Shown: positions 23,944 to 35,747, counted from the first letter of the stretch. The stretch is 64,000 nt of DNA from Ochotona curzoniae (GCF_017591425.1 NW_024467120.1:8432001-8496000); one strand, 5' to 3'. The notes: generated by a model not told the origin, from the letters alone. Program-made: numbers and translations.

Positions 23944-24232
23944 CTTTAAAAAAAAGATTTATTTACTTTCGTTGGAAAAATAGATTTACAAAGAGAAGGA
24001 GAGGCAGAAAGATCTTAGTCTGCTGGTTTGCTCCCCAAGTGGCTGCAACCCCAGAGCCTAGCAGATCTGAATCCAGGAGTGTCTTTGAACCATCCTCTAT
24101 TGCTTTCCCAGGCCACAAGCAGAGAGCTGGGTGGGAAGTGGAGTAGCTGATACTGGAGCCAGTGCACATGTGTGATCCCTGTGTATTCAAGGCGAGGATT
24201 TAGCCATTGAGCCATTGCGGCAGGCTCTGCTT
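23944..24232 (-). mobile_element. C SINE, near full length
   Basis: TAAAAAAAAGATTTATTTAC tail at left, GCTCCCCAAGTGGCTGC, TTTCCCAGGCCACAAGC, the box B-side CAGTGCACATGTGTGATCC and the head GAGCCATTGCGGCAGGC. About 30 bp before the nested cluster. Confidence 0.92.
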
Positions 24233-24261
24233 TCGATTTTAGGATTGTATCAACCTGTGGC

Positions 24262-24347
24262 TAGGACTGGGGCATGCACTGTAAAGTTGCTACCTGCCAC
24301 ACTGGCACCACATATGGGCATATGTTAGAGTCAAGTTGCTCCACTTT
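24262..24347 (+). mobile_element. C SINE, 5' half, interrupted by two later SINEs
   Basis: Reads CTAGGACTGGGGCATGCACTG through AAGTTGCTCCACTT and stops. The element resumes at 24998 with the same TGCTCCACTT, so a single plus-strand SINE was split by insertion of the two minus-strand copies between. The repeated TGCTCCACTT (24338-24347 and 24998-25007) behaves as the target-site duplication. Confidence 0.88.
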
Positions 24348-24349
24348 TT

Positions 24350-24683
24350 AACATTATTGATTGATTGATTGATAGATTGGAGAGTCAGATATACAGAGAG
24401 GAAGAGAGACAAAGAGAAAGATCTTCCATCAACTGATTCACTTCCCAAGTGACTGCCATGGTCAGAGCTGAGCAGATCCGAAGCCAGGAGCCAAGAGCCT
24501 CTTCCAGGTCTCCCACGTGAGTGCAGGGTCCCAAGGCTTTGGGCCGTCTTCCACTGCTTTCTCAGGCCACAAGCAGGGAGCTAGATGGGAAGCAGGGCCG
24601 CTGGGATGAGAACTGGCGCCCATATGGGATCCTGGTGTGTTCAAGGCAAGGGCTTTAGCTGCTAGGCTACCACTCCAGCCCCC
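24350..24683 (-). mobile_element. C SINE, first of two nested copies
   Basis: Tail contains an expanded (ATTG)n run (about 24355-24374), then GAGAGTCAGATATACAGAGAGG, CCCAAGTGACTGCC, GAACTGGCGCCCATATGGG and the head TACCACTCCAGCCCC. Confidence 0.95.
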
Positions 24684-24997
24684 TCTTTTAAGGTTTATTT
24701 ATTTGTTCATTTTATTGGAAAGCCAGATTCACAGAGAGAAGGAGAGACAAAGATCTTCTGTCTTCCTAACAGGCCACAACAGGTTGAAGCTGAGCCGGTC
24801 TGAAGTCAGGAGCCAGGCACTTCTTCTGGATCTTCCATGTGGGTACAGGGTCCTAAGTCTTTGGGCCATCCTCTGCTGCTTTCCCAGGCCACAAGCAGGG
24901 AGCTGGAAGTGGAGCAGTTGGGACATAAGCTGGTACCATTGTGGGATCCCAGTGTGTGCAAGGGAAAGATTTAGCTCTCAGACCGTTCCCCACAGCT
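24684..24997 (-). mobile_element. C SINE, second of two nested copies
   Basis: CTTTTAAGGTTTATTTATTTG tail, GCCAGATTCACAGAGAG, GGCCACAAGCAGGGAGC and the head CTCAGACCGTTCCCCACAGC. Directly abuts the first nested copy, same orientation. Confidence 0.93.
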
Positions 24998-25245
24998 GCT
25001 CCACTTCTAGTGCAGCCTCACGCTAATGGCCTAGGAAAGCAGTGGAGGATAGCCCTAGTACCTGGGCTCCGCACCCCAGTGGGAGAGCTAGAGGAAGTGC
25101 CTGACTGTTGGCTTGCAGCAGGCCCAAACGCTGGGCATTGCAGCCATTTGTGGAGTAAAATAGCAGTTGGAAGACCTCTTTCTGTCTTTCTCTCTAACCC
25201 TCTATCTCTAACTATGCCTTTCAAATGAATAAATAAATCCTTCAA
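24998..25245 (+). mobile_element. C SINE, 3' half of the interrupted host copy
   Basis: Continues the 24262-24347 element: GCTCCACTTCTAGTGCAGCC, GCCTAGGAAAGCAGTGGAGG, GCAGCCATTTGTGGAG and the older-type tail GCCTTTCAAATGAATAAATAAATCC. Confidence 0.9.
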
Positions 25246-28200
25246 AATATTAAATTAACAGGTTATACTCTCAAAGAAAGTAAATCCTAAGGGAAATGGG
25301 GTCTGCCAGTAGAATATCCAGTTACCTGCCAATTCTCATCTGTTATTGTCTGGCTGTTTTGTTTACATTAGGAAAGCAATGGTAACTCATTCAACCCAAG
25401 CATGGATTTTGATATTCTGATCAACTGAAGAGTTCTCAGGTGTTTAAGTAATGAAGGGGACACTGCTTCTGGAAGCTTTGCAGTGTTGTTTTATTGGCTG
25501 GAGAAGAAGACTCCAATAAGGCTCATGTAAGACATTAACAACTTAATGCAAGAGTTGAACGAAGAAACACACCCACCATTCTACAGTGTAATTCGGCAGT
25601 TTTATGAATGGGCGGTCGGGTGCGGGATTTAAGTACAGGTTTCACTGAATTCACTGAATCTAACAGCGCTAATCGTTGTCTAGAATACTATATGCTTCCT
25701 GTTTAGGATTGTAATTCATTCTGTTTTCATTCACCTTTCAAAAGTTACATGTACCTCCGTGATAGGATGGTACTGCAGGACACATAGAGTCATGTCACCA
25801 CCCTAATTTAACATTAAATGTCCTGTTGTCTTCATTTTACATTTTCTTTTTAATTTTCTTCTACCCCATGCTCTCCTCACATGAGCATACAAGCTTGCCA
25901 GGCACATTCTGGCTTTTTTTTTTTCTCTTCTGATTTTCTATCCCTTCTGCCCTTGTTTCTCTGGCTTTGGAAACTGTCAGGTGGCCTTGCCGGCATCCTC
26001 TTTTCCTTTTTGAACTGCGTTACCTAGGGACTTCCATTTATTATGCTTCAGGCACACTCTTTAATACTGTATCTCTCTGAGGGATAGCTAATGATCTTTG
26101 CAGCAAATGAAGGTGAACTGTAGCCACATTATTGTTCTAATACAGCCAACAGTATGGAACAGATTGGGTTGAGCTTTGAACAGCTGGGGCTGGCAGAGTG
26201 AGTCTTGACTTCTCTCGGAAGAGTTCCAGAAATGCCAAATCATCAAACTCGAAGGGGGAAAGGGGGACAGGAAAGGTTATGGGGATAGTGGTTCCTGCAG
26301 GTGCTTTTTGCCTTTGTGAAAATTTCACTGATTTGTGGATCTGGCAAAGCACAGCCTAATTGAACTCAGGAACTGCTGCCATTGCTGCAGACTGCACTGC
26401 CCAGGAGCTGTGCTGGTCTTTTATTGTGCGTTTGGAGGTACTGAGCACACCATCAGTTGGATGCTTTGTTGTGAAAACTTGGGGCTTTCAAAATGTAATC
26501 CTTTGAAAGTCTGTATAACTTCAAGGAGAGTTATGATATGCATGCTGTATGTAACCCTAACCATGTAAATTTAGGAATGGCATCATTGGTGCTTCTAAAT
26601 GCTAGTGTGACTCGCTACATAATAGATGGAAACAGGGAAATTAGGGTGTGTATCGTAAGCCGGCATCTCAGGCGTCCAAACTCATCCTTTAGATATGTTG
26701 TCTATGGGGCATGTGTACACACACGTGCAGATGTGGATTGAAGCAACTTGACTGCCAGTATTTAAAAAAAAAAAATCTTTGTATAGAAATCTGGTTACTT
26801 AAGATGCCAGGTGATCAGGCTTTCCTGAAACTGTGGTCACTCAGGTTGAGTGACAGCTACCCCAGGCCTAGGAGAAGGTTGCAGGGAGGGTGGGGCTGAT
26901 CAGGAGGGAGGCTTTGCCAGTCTAGAGCGGTCATCTGTTTCCTCATGTTCCTCCACCAGCCTCGCCCCTGCAGACGCACAGAGAACAACAGGTCCAGGCC
27001 TTGTGGTGAAGCAGGGCTGGAATTGAACCTTAGGGTCACTCCTAGCACTACTAATTTGGACAAGTTACATGTCTTTCTAAGGCTGGTGAAAAATAGGAAT
27101 ATACTTCTTCCTCTCATGTGGCTGCTGGAAGAGTATTAAGTGAAGTGGTTTGCTCAACAATTGTAGAACAGAGCTGTGTACACACTCATTGCTAGCATGC
27201 GTGAATGCGTAACCACCCTTGGTCACATTGGTCAATGATTTACAATTTGATCACTGTTTTTTCCCAAGGTGATTGAAGATATTTGTGCCTGGACTCCCTT
27301 GGTCTCATTTTTGTCTTGCAAAATACTATGTATGATATCTCCAAATAAAAATCTCATAGAAATCTAGGTCTTAAAGGTGGCACTATTTGAATAGGCAAAA
27401 CAACCTTATTGATTTAGTTCACATTAAGTGGATTCTTGGTTTTCTTCTGGGTCAGGGTTTTGTGATTTTGAACTTAGACGATTTTTGTTTTCCTCATTCC
27501 AGTCTCACTTGAAGTTGTCTTCAGGGTCCTTACAGGAGCAAAGCTACAGAAATAAGATGCTGGCATGCATTTGCATATTTCTGAAAGGTACGGGTGAAGC
27601 TTCCTTTACCTTAGGCATTGCTACCTTGAAGGTTTGTTTCTACTACGCACTCACAAATTTCTTAAAAGTCTCAAAGGAGTTTTCCCACATGATTATGGTG
27701 AATGGACATCTCTTTGGTATATATCAGAATATTCCAGTACACTTGGGGATGTCACAGTATGTGGGGACGCCTCCTGGCTGTTATAAACATGATTAGAAAT
27801 ACAGTTCTTTCCCACCTGTTTTTCTACTTCCTGCAATGATGAGTTTCTTCTAGAGGTGGATATTTCATGTAAATGCATATGCTTGTCTCAAAATGGTCAA
27901 AGGCAATAGTGTGTGGTCTTTTTGCTTATACTTTGGAGCGTGAATGAACTTCTAGGGGTTCCAATGAAATCAGTGGACTTTGAAGGAAGACAAAGTACTT
28001 AGAAAATGGTCAGGTTCTGTGACCAGTGTGGGGGAGAAAGGGTTAGAAAAGGTGAAGAGTCATTTGTGACGAGTTTAGTTGTCAGACCAAGCACTGCAGA
28101 TAACGAGTGATCATTTCAAGTGTTGTGCTATTCTCACTTTGAGTAAACCACCACCGACTTGAGGGTAGGGGACCCCAGAAGAGGAGGTGGGAAAGGAGAA

Positions 28201-29687
28201 CTTTGGTTTTAGAGCCAAGGTTTTTTTTTTAGAATTTTGTGAATGGGGATATAGGTCTGCCTCTTGACCTTCAAGTTGTGCCCAAACCCAGATGTCTCAT
28301 ATGCCAAAGTGCCAGTATAGGGTTTTTAAACCTTAACCTGATATAAACATTTGTTTTGAAAATAAGAAATGTGCGTAAAAAGGCTGAAAAGATACGCATG
28401 TCGGCATGATTTACTGCAACCTGCTCTTAGTTAGGGTACAGCAAACCTTGTTGAAAGTTGTGGAATGTGCTCGGATAGGCAGTTTCCCACTTTTTTTCTG
28501 GGTCAGAATGATTTCATGAATATTGTTATAGTTTGGGCAAGGGGAAAATCTGCGTGGTCAGGGCAAACGGAAAGCCTCGGAGGAGGCCTGAGCCAGTGAA
28601 AACCATGTGCTTGTGGTTGTGGTGGTCATGGGGCGTGTGAGGGCGAGACACACTCTCTGGGCACAGATGCTTCCTTTGCTTGCTTGTCTCCTGGTTTCCA
28701 AAGCCTCCTTTCTTGGGGTTGTTGTTTTATTTTAAGGTCTAGTGGGGGCGCAGGGAGCACGTAGGCGTGGACCCACCTCTGTAACGTGCCGGTCCCCACC
28801 GCATGGCAAGTGGAAGTGCAGAGCACCACAAAGTGCTTTGAGTGGAGCCCACTTCCCTTCACCCGCACAAAGCGTGCAGCAGTTACACCGACATCAGTGA
28901 AGGGAAACCCACAGGCTGGGCTCCCACGGTTGGAGCAGGTGTATGCGCGAGTGTTCTCGGGCAGGCACACCAACCCAGGCGCCCACCTCTGCCTCGCCCA
29001 CAGGTGGTGGGGACCACGGCATTGTGGGCAGAGCTGCGACAAGCTTCTTGTATCTTCAGAACAGAGTCAGGGCAGCGGGGCGAGGCCTCAGTGGAGTAGG
29101 CAGGCTGCAGCATCCTGACGTTGTCATGTTGGTCGTTTTCTCGCGTGTGATAGGAAGAAGAACCTGGGTATTTTGTTCTCTATGATGCTTTGCCGTGAGA
29201 AGATGCCTTGGATTATTCCTTTAGAGCAGTAAACAGGAGAGAACAACAGCATTGGCTGATTTGCTAAGGAAAAATGCAAAGACAGAAATCTGTGTGTGTG
29301 CCTGTCTGTGCATAGATGGATGTGTTAAATATTTGCACACAGTACCGACCTATGGACATCAAGATCTGTGGATGCTTTGAACCTTCTTTATAAAAAAAAA
29401 AGAGAGATGGAAATAGTTAACTCTAGGGCTTCATCATGCTCATAAATGGTATTTTACAAAGTTATTCCCTTTCTAGGCCTTCTATGATATGTTACTCTAT
29501 GGTGAATATCCAGTTTCAGTTGAAGCTTTAAATATCATGTGCATTATTATTTTATATTTCAAAAAGTTCAATTATGTTTTCTTAAGTAATGTAAAAGAAA
29601 ATTTACATTTAGACTATCAACACTGCGACCACATGTATTTAAAAAAATTAGCTACAAGAATATTTGAGCACAAACGATCTTTGGGAG
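25246..29687. other. SINE-free 4.4-kb block
   Basis: No C SINE or L1 is visible. Holds one MIR relic at 27.0 kb and a GC-richer, CpG-containing part at about 28.6-29.1 kb with overlapping open frames on both strands (28626-29042 minus, 28786-29118 plus), none with a recognisable family. No exon could be supported. Confidence 0.5.
26960..27195 (+). mobile_element. MIR-family relic
   Basis: GCAGGGCTGGAATTGAACC, then GGACAAGTTACATGTCTTTC, GTGAAAAATAGGAATATA, GAGTATTAAGTGAAGTG and GTAGAACAGAGCTGTG. The order follows the MIR consensus (GCTGGGATTTGAACC ... CAAGTTACTTAACCTCTC ... AAATGGGGATAATA ... GGATTAAATGAG). Confidence 0.75.
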
Positions 29688-29992
29688 TGTTTATTTTTAT
29701 CTTTTTGAGATGCAAATGCAGACCCAGGGAGAGGAGGAGGAGGAAGGACAGAGATGTTCGTCGGCTGGTTCACTTCTCATAGACTTGCAACAGCCGAGCG
29801 AGAGCCAGGAGCCCGCAAGTCCATGCGTGTCTCCCGTGTGGGTGACACGGGCCCAAGCACTTGAGCCATCCTTTGCTACCTTTCAGGGTGCATTAGCAGA
29901 AAGCTGGAAAGGATGTGAAGTGGCTGATGCTCAAGCCAGCACTTGGTAAAGGAAGCAGTGGGTCGAGCTTGATTCATTGTGTTGCATGCCTG
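29688..29992 (-). mobile_element. C SINE, old copy
   Basis: GAGTGTTTATTTTTATCTTTTTGAG tail side, GAGCCAGGAGCCCGC, CTCCCGTGTGGGTGACACGGG, CAGGGTGCATTAGCAGAAAGC, and a degraded head near 29985. Confidence 0.83.
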
Positions 29993-30349
29993 CTCCCACA
30001 AGTTGTTTCTGTTGTATTTTGTTCTAAGTGTCTAAACACTGTTGCAATGAACAAATACATTATAGTTAGAAATACACACTAAAACATCAAATGAGGCATT
30101 AAAATGTACTGCAGGTTTGCCTCTGATCCTGCCCTTTTTTGAAACCAACAAACCTATTGTTATCTATTTTTGTGTATGTGTTGAGAGTGGAAAGAAGTTG
30201 GAAGGTAATGTATAAGCTTATTAGTGGGTGATTTGAAAATGGTTTCTTTAGTTTGCCTGCTATTCTTTAGTTTATACTACTGATATGTATTATTAGCATA
30301 ATAAATACAGAAAAGGGCAAACAGACATATCATTTAAAGAGTGTACTCA

Positions 30350-30542
30350 TAGGGGTGGCATTGTGGCACCAAGACATATGGTCTGGCCCAGTCCTGGTGG
30401 TTGCAGCCACCTGGGGAGTGAGACCAGCCAGTGAAAGTCAGCTTCTCTCTCCCTCTCTCTCTCTCTTTCTCTCTCTCCCTCCCTCCACTCCTCCCTTCAG
30501 TAGCTCTGGCTTTCAAATAAATAAATAAGCACTTTTTTTAAA
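30350..30542 (+). mobile_element. C SINE with internal deletion
   Basis: Starts AGGGGTGGCATTGTGGCACC and jumps to GTCTGGCCCAGTCCTGG, then GTTGCAGCCACCTGGGGAGTG, an expanded CT-rich tract and the older-type tail CTTTCAAATAAATAAATAAGC. About 150 bp of the body is missing. Confidence 0.88.
30441..30487. repeat. (CT)n-rich expansion inside the C SINE
   Basis: CTCTCTCCCTCTCTCT tract at the normal position of the SINE's CTCTCTGTCTCTCC segment, lengthened by slippage. Confidence 0.85.
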
Positions 30543-31496
30543 GAGGATACTAGAAATATTTTGAGAACAGAGAAAACTTTTATTTTTATTTTTTTGCTTA
30601 TTGCTGAACAACAGATGCCAAAAACTATGTGGTGATTATTTAATTCTACAAACGCCGTGTGCCTGTATGTCCCAGGCACTGTACAAATTCTGCGTGTTTC
30701 CAATGACCAGTGTTGAATACATCCTGTGTAACACAGTGTGTTAGTGAGGGTTTGCTTTCAGAGAGCTAATGATACTATTGGAAACCTATGTTAAGATGAG
30801 AACTTCTCATTGCGTCTTATATGCTATGAACTGTCTCGTGTGACTAACATGTTTCTACCACGTGTGTAGCTGACAATATCAGTTGTCTGGAAAGCTGAAA
30901 GAAGTATGGGAATCATTGGGAAAACCTGACACCACTAATGAATGCGTAAGAAATGCTGAATAGCTTATCTTCAAGGGCTTTGAGACATCTGACCTCTCGT
31001 TACTTTGGGCGTGTTTGACTTTGAAACAGAACCTTGGTTTAATGTTCAGCAGGTGTGCTTTGGCGAGGTTAGGAGAGGATTTGAGAGCTGGGGAGCGGTA
31101 TGGTGAATCCTGTGTCTGCTCAGCTGCAGTGTTGAGCCTGGAGATATAAATAGGAGGCTTGGGTTAGGGATGTCTGAAGGCAAAAGGGTAGGGTTGAGGC
31201 TGATGTGGACAGGTTTGGGTAGCAGTTTTTCAGAGCTCCCAAGAATCCACCAGAAGGACATCAATGTCTAGCCTTGGTCTTTCCCCAAGGTGATTTTAAA
31301 AATGTGCCATCCAAGTGACCTCTGACCACTCACGCCTTGCGTGCTCTTGTGAGATGAAGAGCAAAAAAAGAAAAAAAAAATCCCAGTTTAAGCTACCCAA
31401 GGCTCCAAGTGGAGAGATTTGCATGAGTTCAGCTATAAAAATAGCAGTTTCTTGGGAGGAAGGGTTTATTTTGGATTTGTACTAAGTTGCCTCTCC

Positions 31497-31563
<67 letters not shown>

Positions 31564-32782
31564 AAGTGAAATGCGTCTGGGGAATGGTTATGACTTCTTG
31601 AACTTTGTTTCTTTGCTTTTGGTGAAGAGGAGAGATTAAACTTTGAATTAGATTCTATTTCCATGATCCAATGCATCAGGAGTATTCGCCCATCTGTTGC
31701 CCTGCCGTTCTTTGGCTATGATTTGTGGGAAAATTGGTCATCTGCACTTCTCCTTTCCCCCGCTCCTGGTAAAACAGATATGGTGCCATTAACCACTTGC
31801 TCAGGATAAAATTGGGAAACCGAGTTTCAGCTCTTTCAGAGACAATTCCACAGTGGTAAAATCACTAACTCAAGAAATCACTTGCCCTTCAAAAAAAAAA
31901 AAGTAAGAAAAGAAAAGCCTGCAAATGGAAAAGCCGGGGGCGGGGGCCTGTCTTGCGGCAGGCTAATCTAATCACACACACAGAAGGCAGCCTCTTTCCC
32001 TGCTTGCTGGATGGCTTCCACTTTATATTCTCACAGGGAACAATATATTCCGTACAGTATTTAGAAATATTTGTTGAATCCTACTGTCTGATTTTGGCAA
32101 GTCTCAAGGAAAAAAAAAAAAGACCATGTTTTGGACTGCTTGAGTCTTCCTGGGAGGATATTAAGAGTTTTCCCAGAGAGGCTGGCCTGAACACTGTGGG
32201 AAACTCTGGCCTAGCAGATAACGCCGTTAGAATTCACATTGCAAAAGGCATTTCATTTTCTCTGGCTTTCTGGAGCAGCTTCAGCTGATCTTACGTATCT
32301 CCTGAGCTGAAGAAAACCACAGTGTGTGCGAGCCTTCCCTCACATTGGATACGATCATTTCCCTTTAAGAGCAGCCAACCTGTAGCCCTCTGAGCTTGTT
32401 CCAGCGTTGGGCTGAGTTCTCTGTCTGCAAAACAGCCATAGTGTCAGAGGACAAAATGTGAGCACGACAAGTGAGAGATGGTCCCTGATCGGGTAGGGTG
32501 GAGCGAAACGTCGATTGGCTAATACGTCCTTTTCTTGCAAAAAGTCAAAGCATCAACATGTTGGTAAATTACTAAGTTAATTTTGTTTACATGTGATCAT
32601 CACGTGGCAGTTGTGTAATTGAAATTTGTCATGGTTATAATGATAAAATATTTGGAAAACAATGATATGGCGATGATGTGACCCTCCAAACATGTATGTG
32701 AGAGTAATTGCATCAGAACAAGAAATATAAATGAAATGAATTCATTAAGTTCAGTTTTCTCAATTTATATGGCATTTGAGAT
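30543..32782. other. Unique SINE-free block with microsatellite and motif-rich stretches
   Basis: No gene recognised. Holds a compound microsatellite (31.5 kb), an octamer motif ATTTGCAT (31417-31424) closely followed by CTATAAAAATAG (31433-31444), A-runs near 31370, 31893 and 32110, a G-rich stretch at about 31935 and TAATCTAATC (about 31963). A weak L2/MIR-like part lies near 30615-30715. It has the look of regulatory non-coding DNA, but this is inference. Confidence 0.45.
31499..31562. repeat. Compound (TG)21(AG)11 microsatellite
   Basis: TG repeats from 31499 to 31540 run directly into AG repeats to 31562. Confidence 0.98.
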
Positions 32783-33141
32783 AATTTTTACAAATCTTTT
32801 TTTTTTAAGTTTCATTTATTTTTATTACAAAGTCAGATATACAGAGAAGAGGAGAGAAAGAGAGAAGGATCTTCCGTCCGATGATTCACTCCCCAAGTGG
32901 CCACGGGGGCTAGAGCCGAGCCGATCTGAAGCTAGGAGTCCAGAGCTGCTTCTGGGTCTCCCGTGTGGTGCAGGGTCCCAAGGCTTTGGGCCTCAACTGT
33001 TTTCCCAGGCCACAAGCAGGGATCTGGATGGGAAGTGGAGCTGCCAGGACTAGAACCGGTGCCTTTATGGGATCCCAACGCATTCAAGGTGAGGACTTAA
33101 GCCACTAGGCCACGTCATCGGGCCCAATTTTTACAAATCTT
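32783..33141 (-). mobile_element. C SINE, young, with 16-bp perfect target-site duplication
   Basis: AATTTTTACAAATCTT is identical at 32783-32798 and 33126-33141. Body: TTACAAAGTCAGATATACAG, CTTCCGTCCGATGATTCACTCC, GACTAGAACCGGTGCC and the CATCGGGCCC 5' end. Several CpGs are retained. Confidence 0.97.
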
Positions 33142-33294
33142 AAGTAAGGTATTATCTTACAGCCCAATTCCCTTGGTTGCTTAAATACAGAGTAGCTGTT
33201 TTTGCCTGTTCATTTGCTTATCATGTTGTGGTATATGACAAGCTATTGTTTGTCATCTCCAAAATGGAGATGCGTACCAACTCTCAGGTTTTTA

Positions 33295-33638
33295 AATAAT
33301 TGCTCTAGAAGGGCCCAGCGGCATGGCCTAGCGGCTAAAAGTCCTCGCCTTGAACTCCCCGGGATCCCATATGGGCACCGGTTCTAATCCCAGCAGCCCC
33401 ACTTCCCATCCAGCTCCCTGCTTGTGGCCCGGGAAAGCAGCCAAGGACGGCCCAAAGCTTTGGGACCCTGCACCTGCGTGGGAGACCTGGAAAAAGTTCC
33501 TGGATCCTGGCTTTGGATCAGCAATACTGGCCATTGCGCTCACTTGGGGAGTGAATTATCGGACGGAAAATCTTCCTCTCTGTATATCTGACTTTCCAAT
33601 AAATAAATAAATCTTTAAAAAAAATAATTGCTCTAGAA
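33295..33638 (+). mobile_element. C SINE, young, with 16-bp perfect target-site duplication
   Basis: AATAATTGCTCTAGAA is identical at 33295-33310 and 33623-33638. The head shows box A-like TGGCCTAGCGG and box B-like GGTTCTAATCC. The tail is CTGACTTTCCAATAAATAAATAAATC. Placed head-to-head with the preceding copy. Confidence 0.98.
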
Positions 33639-33754
33639 GAGGTTTATAGAAAAGTGGCAAAGATAGGAAAAACATATGTTGCCCTCGTGGCCTCTTTTTT
33701 CCCACCAGGTCTCCTCTGGGTATGCTGTTACATTTATTAGTCTTATCTCTGTAG

Positions 33755-34092
33755 ACTATTAAAAAAAGATGTATTTACATATTTAATTGTTTTGAAAGAG
33801 TTACAAAGAGGAAGAGATAGCAAGAGAGGTATCTTTTTATCTGCTGGTTTGTTTTCCACATAGCTTTCATGGCCAGACCCAAGCCAGGAGCCAGGAACTT
33901 TGTTTCATCTTCCATGTGAACATAGGGTTCCCGATGCCCCAAATTTGGGCTATCTTTCATTGTGCTGTTCCCAGACCATTTTCAGGAAGCTGGATCAGAA
34001 ATGGTGCAGCTGAGACATAAACTGGTACCCACCCATTTGGGATGCCAGCAGTGCAAGCAGCAGCCTTGCCAGCTATGCCGTATCAGTGACAT
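33755..34092 (-). mobile_element. C SINE, old copy
   Basis: AAAAAAAGATGTATTTACATATTTAATTG tail, TATCTGCTGGTTTG, GACCCAAGCCAGGAGCC and the head AGCTATGCCGTATCAG. Tail-to-tail with the preceding young copy. Confidence 0.88.
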
Positions 34093-34624
34093 TGGCTGTT
34101 GGGTTTTCAGAGATAGACCGCAGAGGCAAAGACACATCCCAACTAGGGAATAATAGCCCATCACCAGAAACTTTTCTTGTTTATTCTGGTCTTGTTCAGT
34201 GGCTTGAGGGACTAGTTGCCAGGTTCCCCCATTACATTATAAAGCGATTCTTCCCCTGCAGCTCACTTTCCATATGATACTTTTTGGCAGGAAGTTACTA
34301 GTGCACCGCATAGGGTTGGCTTAAGGCTTAAATGAAATACTAAAAACTCTTGGCTCAGAATCTTGTGCTGCTTGATATCAGTTGTTACTGCACTTAATGC
34401 TCATGTTCTGGTTATTTTAATTCGTAATGGCCATTTCTTTTTAGTGCAGTTCCGTATTCCAATTCTTAGTCATTCATCAGTGTTTACCAAAAAGATTTTT
34501 CTTAATAAAATAAACAAGACAATGCTCACCAACATTTCCAATGAGGTGACTATTGAGAAAGGCCTTCTAGGATGAAGTGTGGTCAATTCACTAAGCACAT
34601 TGCTGAAAGACCTGTGTGACAGAC
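34093..34624. other. Unique non-coding sequence
   Basis: Between an old C SINE and a MaLR-type LTR. Nothing else recognised. Confidence 0.5.
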
Positions 34625-34905
34625 ACCCTAAGACTGGTCTTTCCAAAACTCGGGAAGGATAACGTGGAGCCGTGATTAATTGTGGCATCTGAGAGGTGGG
34701 CCTGGTGGGGGTGTGCCCTGAGGTGGTGGTTCACCCAAGAGGATGGATTATAGTTTGCAGTCAGGTGGGGCCTCACTACTCTTTCTCTGCCTTCTGCTTC
34801 CTGGCTCAGCATGTGAATTGCTCTGCACCTGATCCCCAACTGTAACCTCCACTCTGTAAGCTGAAATGGAACTTTCCTTTCCCAGGAGGTTCCTGTTGAG
34901 ACTGG
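34625..34905 (+). mobile_element. Solitary MaLR-type LTR (MST/MLT1-like)
   Basis: Blocks in order: TTCCAAAACTCGGGAAG, TTAATTGTGGCATCTGAGAGGTGGGCC, GAGGATGGATTATAG, TCTTTCTCTGCCTTCTGCTTCCTGGC, AACTGTAACCTCCACTCTGTAAGC and AATGGAACTTTCCTTTCCC. This is the order of the non-autonomous ERVL-MaLR LTRs of mammals. No internal region or partner LTR is seen nearby, so it is a solitary LTR. Subfamily and ends are uncertain. Confidence 0.72.
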
Positions 34906-35747
34906 GTTCTAGCGAGGACACATGGACCGATGCATCCTGCGAAGCTGGGCTCTCCAGCCTCCACTCCTGTCACATGTGGAGGAGTCAGTCACTGAAGACA
35001 GAGTCAAGAGTTGAGTTCTGTCTATCTTGGACATGAGGGAGGGGAGGAAGGCAGTTAGGAGTTGAACCTGCACTGTGGTAGAGACTTAGGTTATTTTCTT
35101 CATCCACTTTGATAGCTTTTAGCTAGAAGTTAGAGTTCTCATGTCTTCAGCATGTCTCTGCAGAACAAGGATCTTGTTCTGGGATCTGAAATGCTTCAAG
35201 CTGCTGCGGTTGCTGCCAGAGTCGCTCCCTGGGCCTGGATAACAGCTCAGAGTCCTGTTGTAACCTAGTCTGCTGGAATAAATAAGAACAGCTGGCCTCT
35301 TGTCCAGATACTGTTGGCATGGATTTGTTATTTAAGTCTCTCCATGTTTCTAGTAAACAGTAAGCAGGATTCTAGCATTACTAAAAGCCTCCCAAGTCCC
35401 CTTCCAATAAATTTCCCTCTCTCCTCCCCATTTAAAAGTTCAGAGTGTCGGGCAGGGTTAATGTACCAGAGAAGGGATGCTAGAAAAGTCTTTCTGAGCC
35501 AGAGAAAATAAGGTTCCTCTTCTTGTCTCCTATCCCATTTGACCTTGAATTTCGCTCAAGATAACACATTTTTTTTTTTTTGGACTGTTTCTTGGGAAAG
35601 CAAGATTTACAGAGACATTCTTTTGCTGTTCTATATATACTAAGCAAAGACATTTATTCTTATTACAATGCATACCCTGGCCTTGAGTGCTTAATGAGGA
35701 GAAAATTTGCATTTGTATTAGGATAGGTAGAAAGTTCTTCCCCTATA
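34906..35747. other. Unique non-coding sequence
   Basis: No gene or repeat recognised beyond a short T-run at about 35570. Confidence 0.5.

Noticed and set aside
28626..29118. GC-richer stretch with overlapping open frames and several CpGs, considered as CpG-island promoter or exon
   Set aside because: CpG density is patchy, the segment is short, no transcript start or splice pair stands out, and no protein family is recognisable.
31433..31444. CTATAAAAATAG read as a MEF2 site
   Set aside because: The MEF2 consensus has four A/T between CTA and TAG; here there are six, so it is not a proper match.
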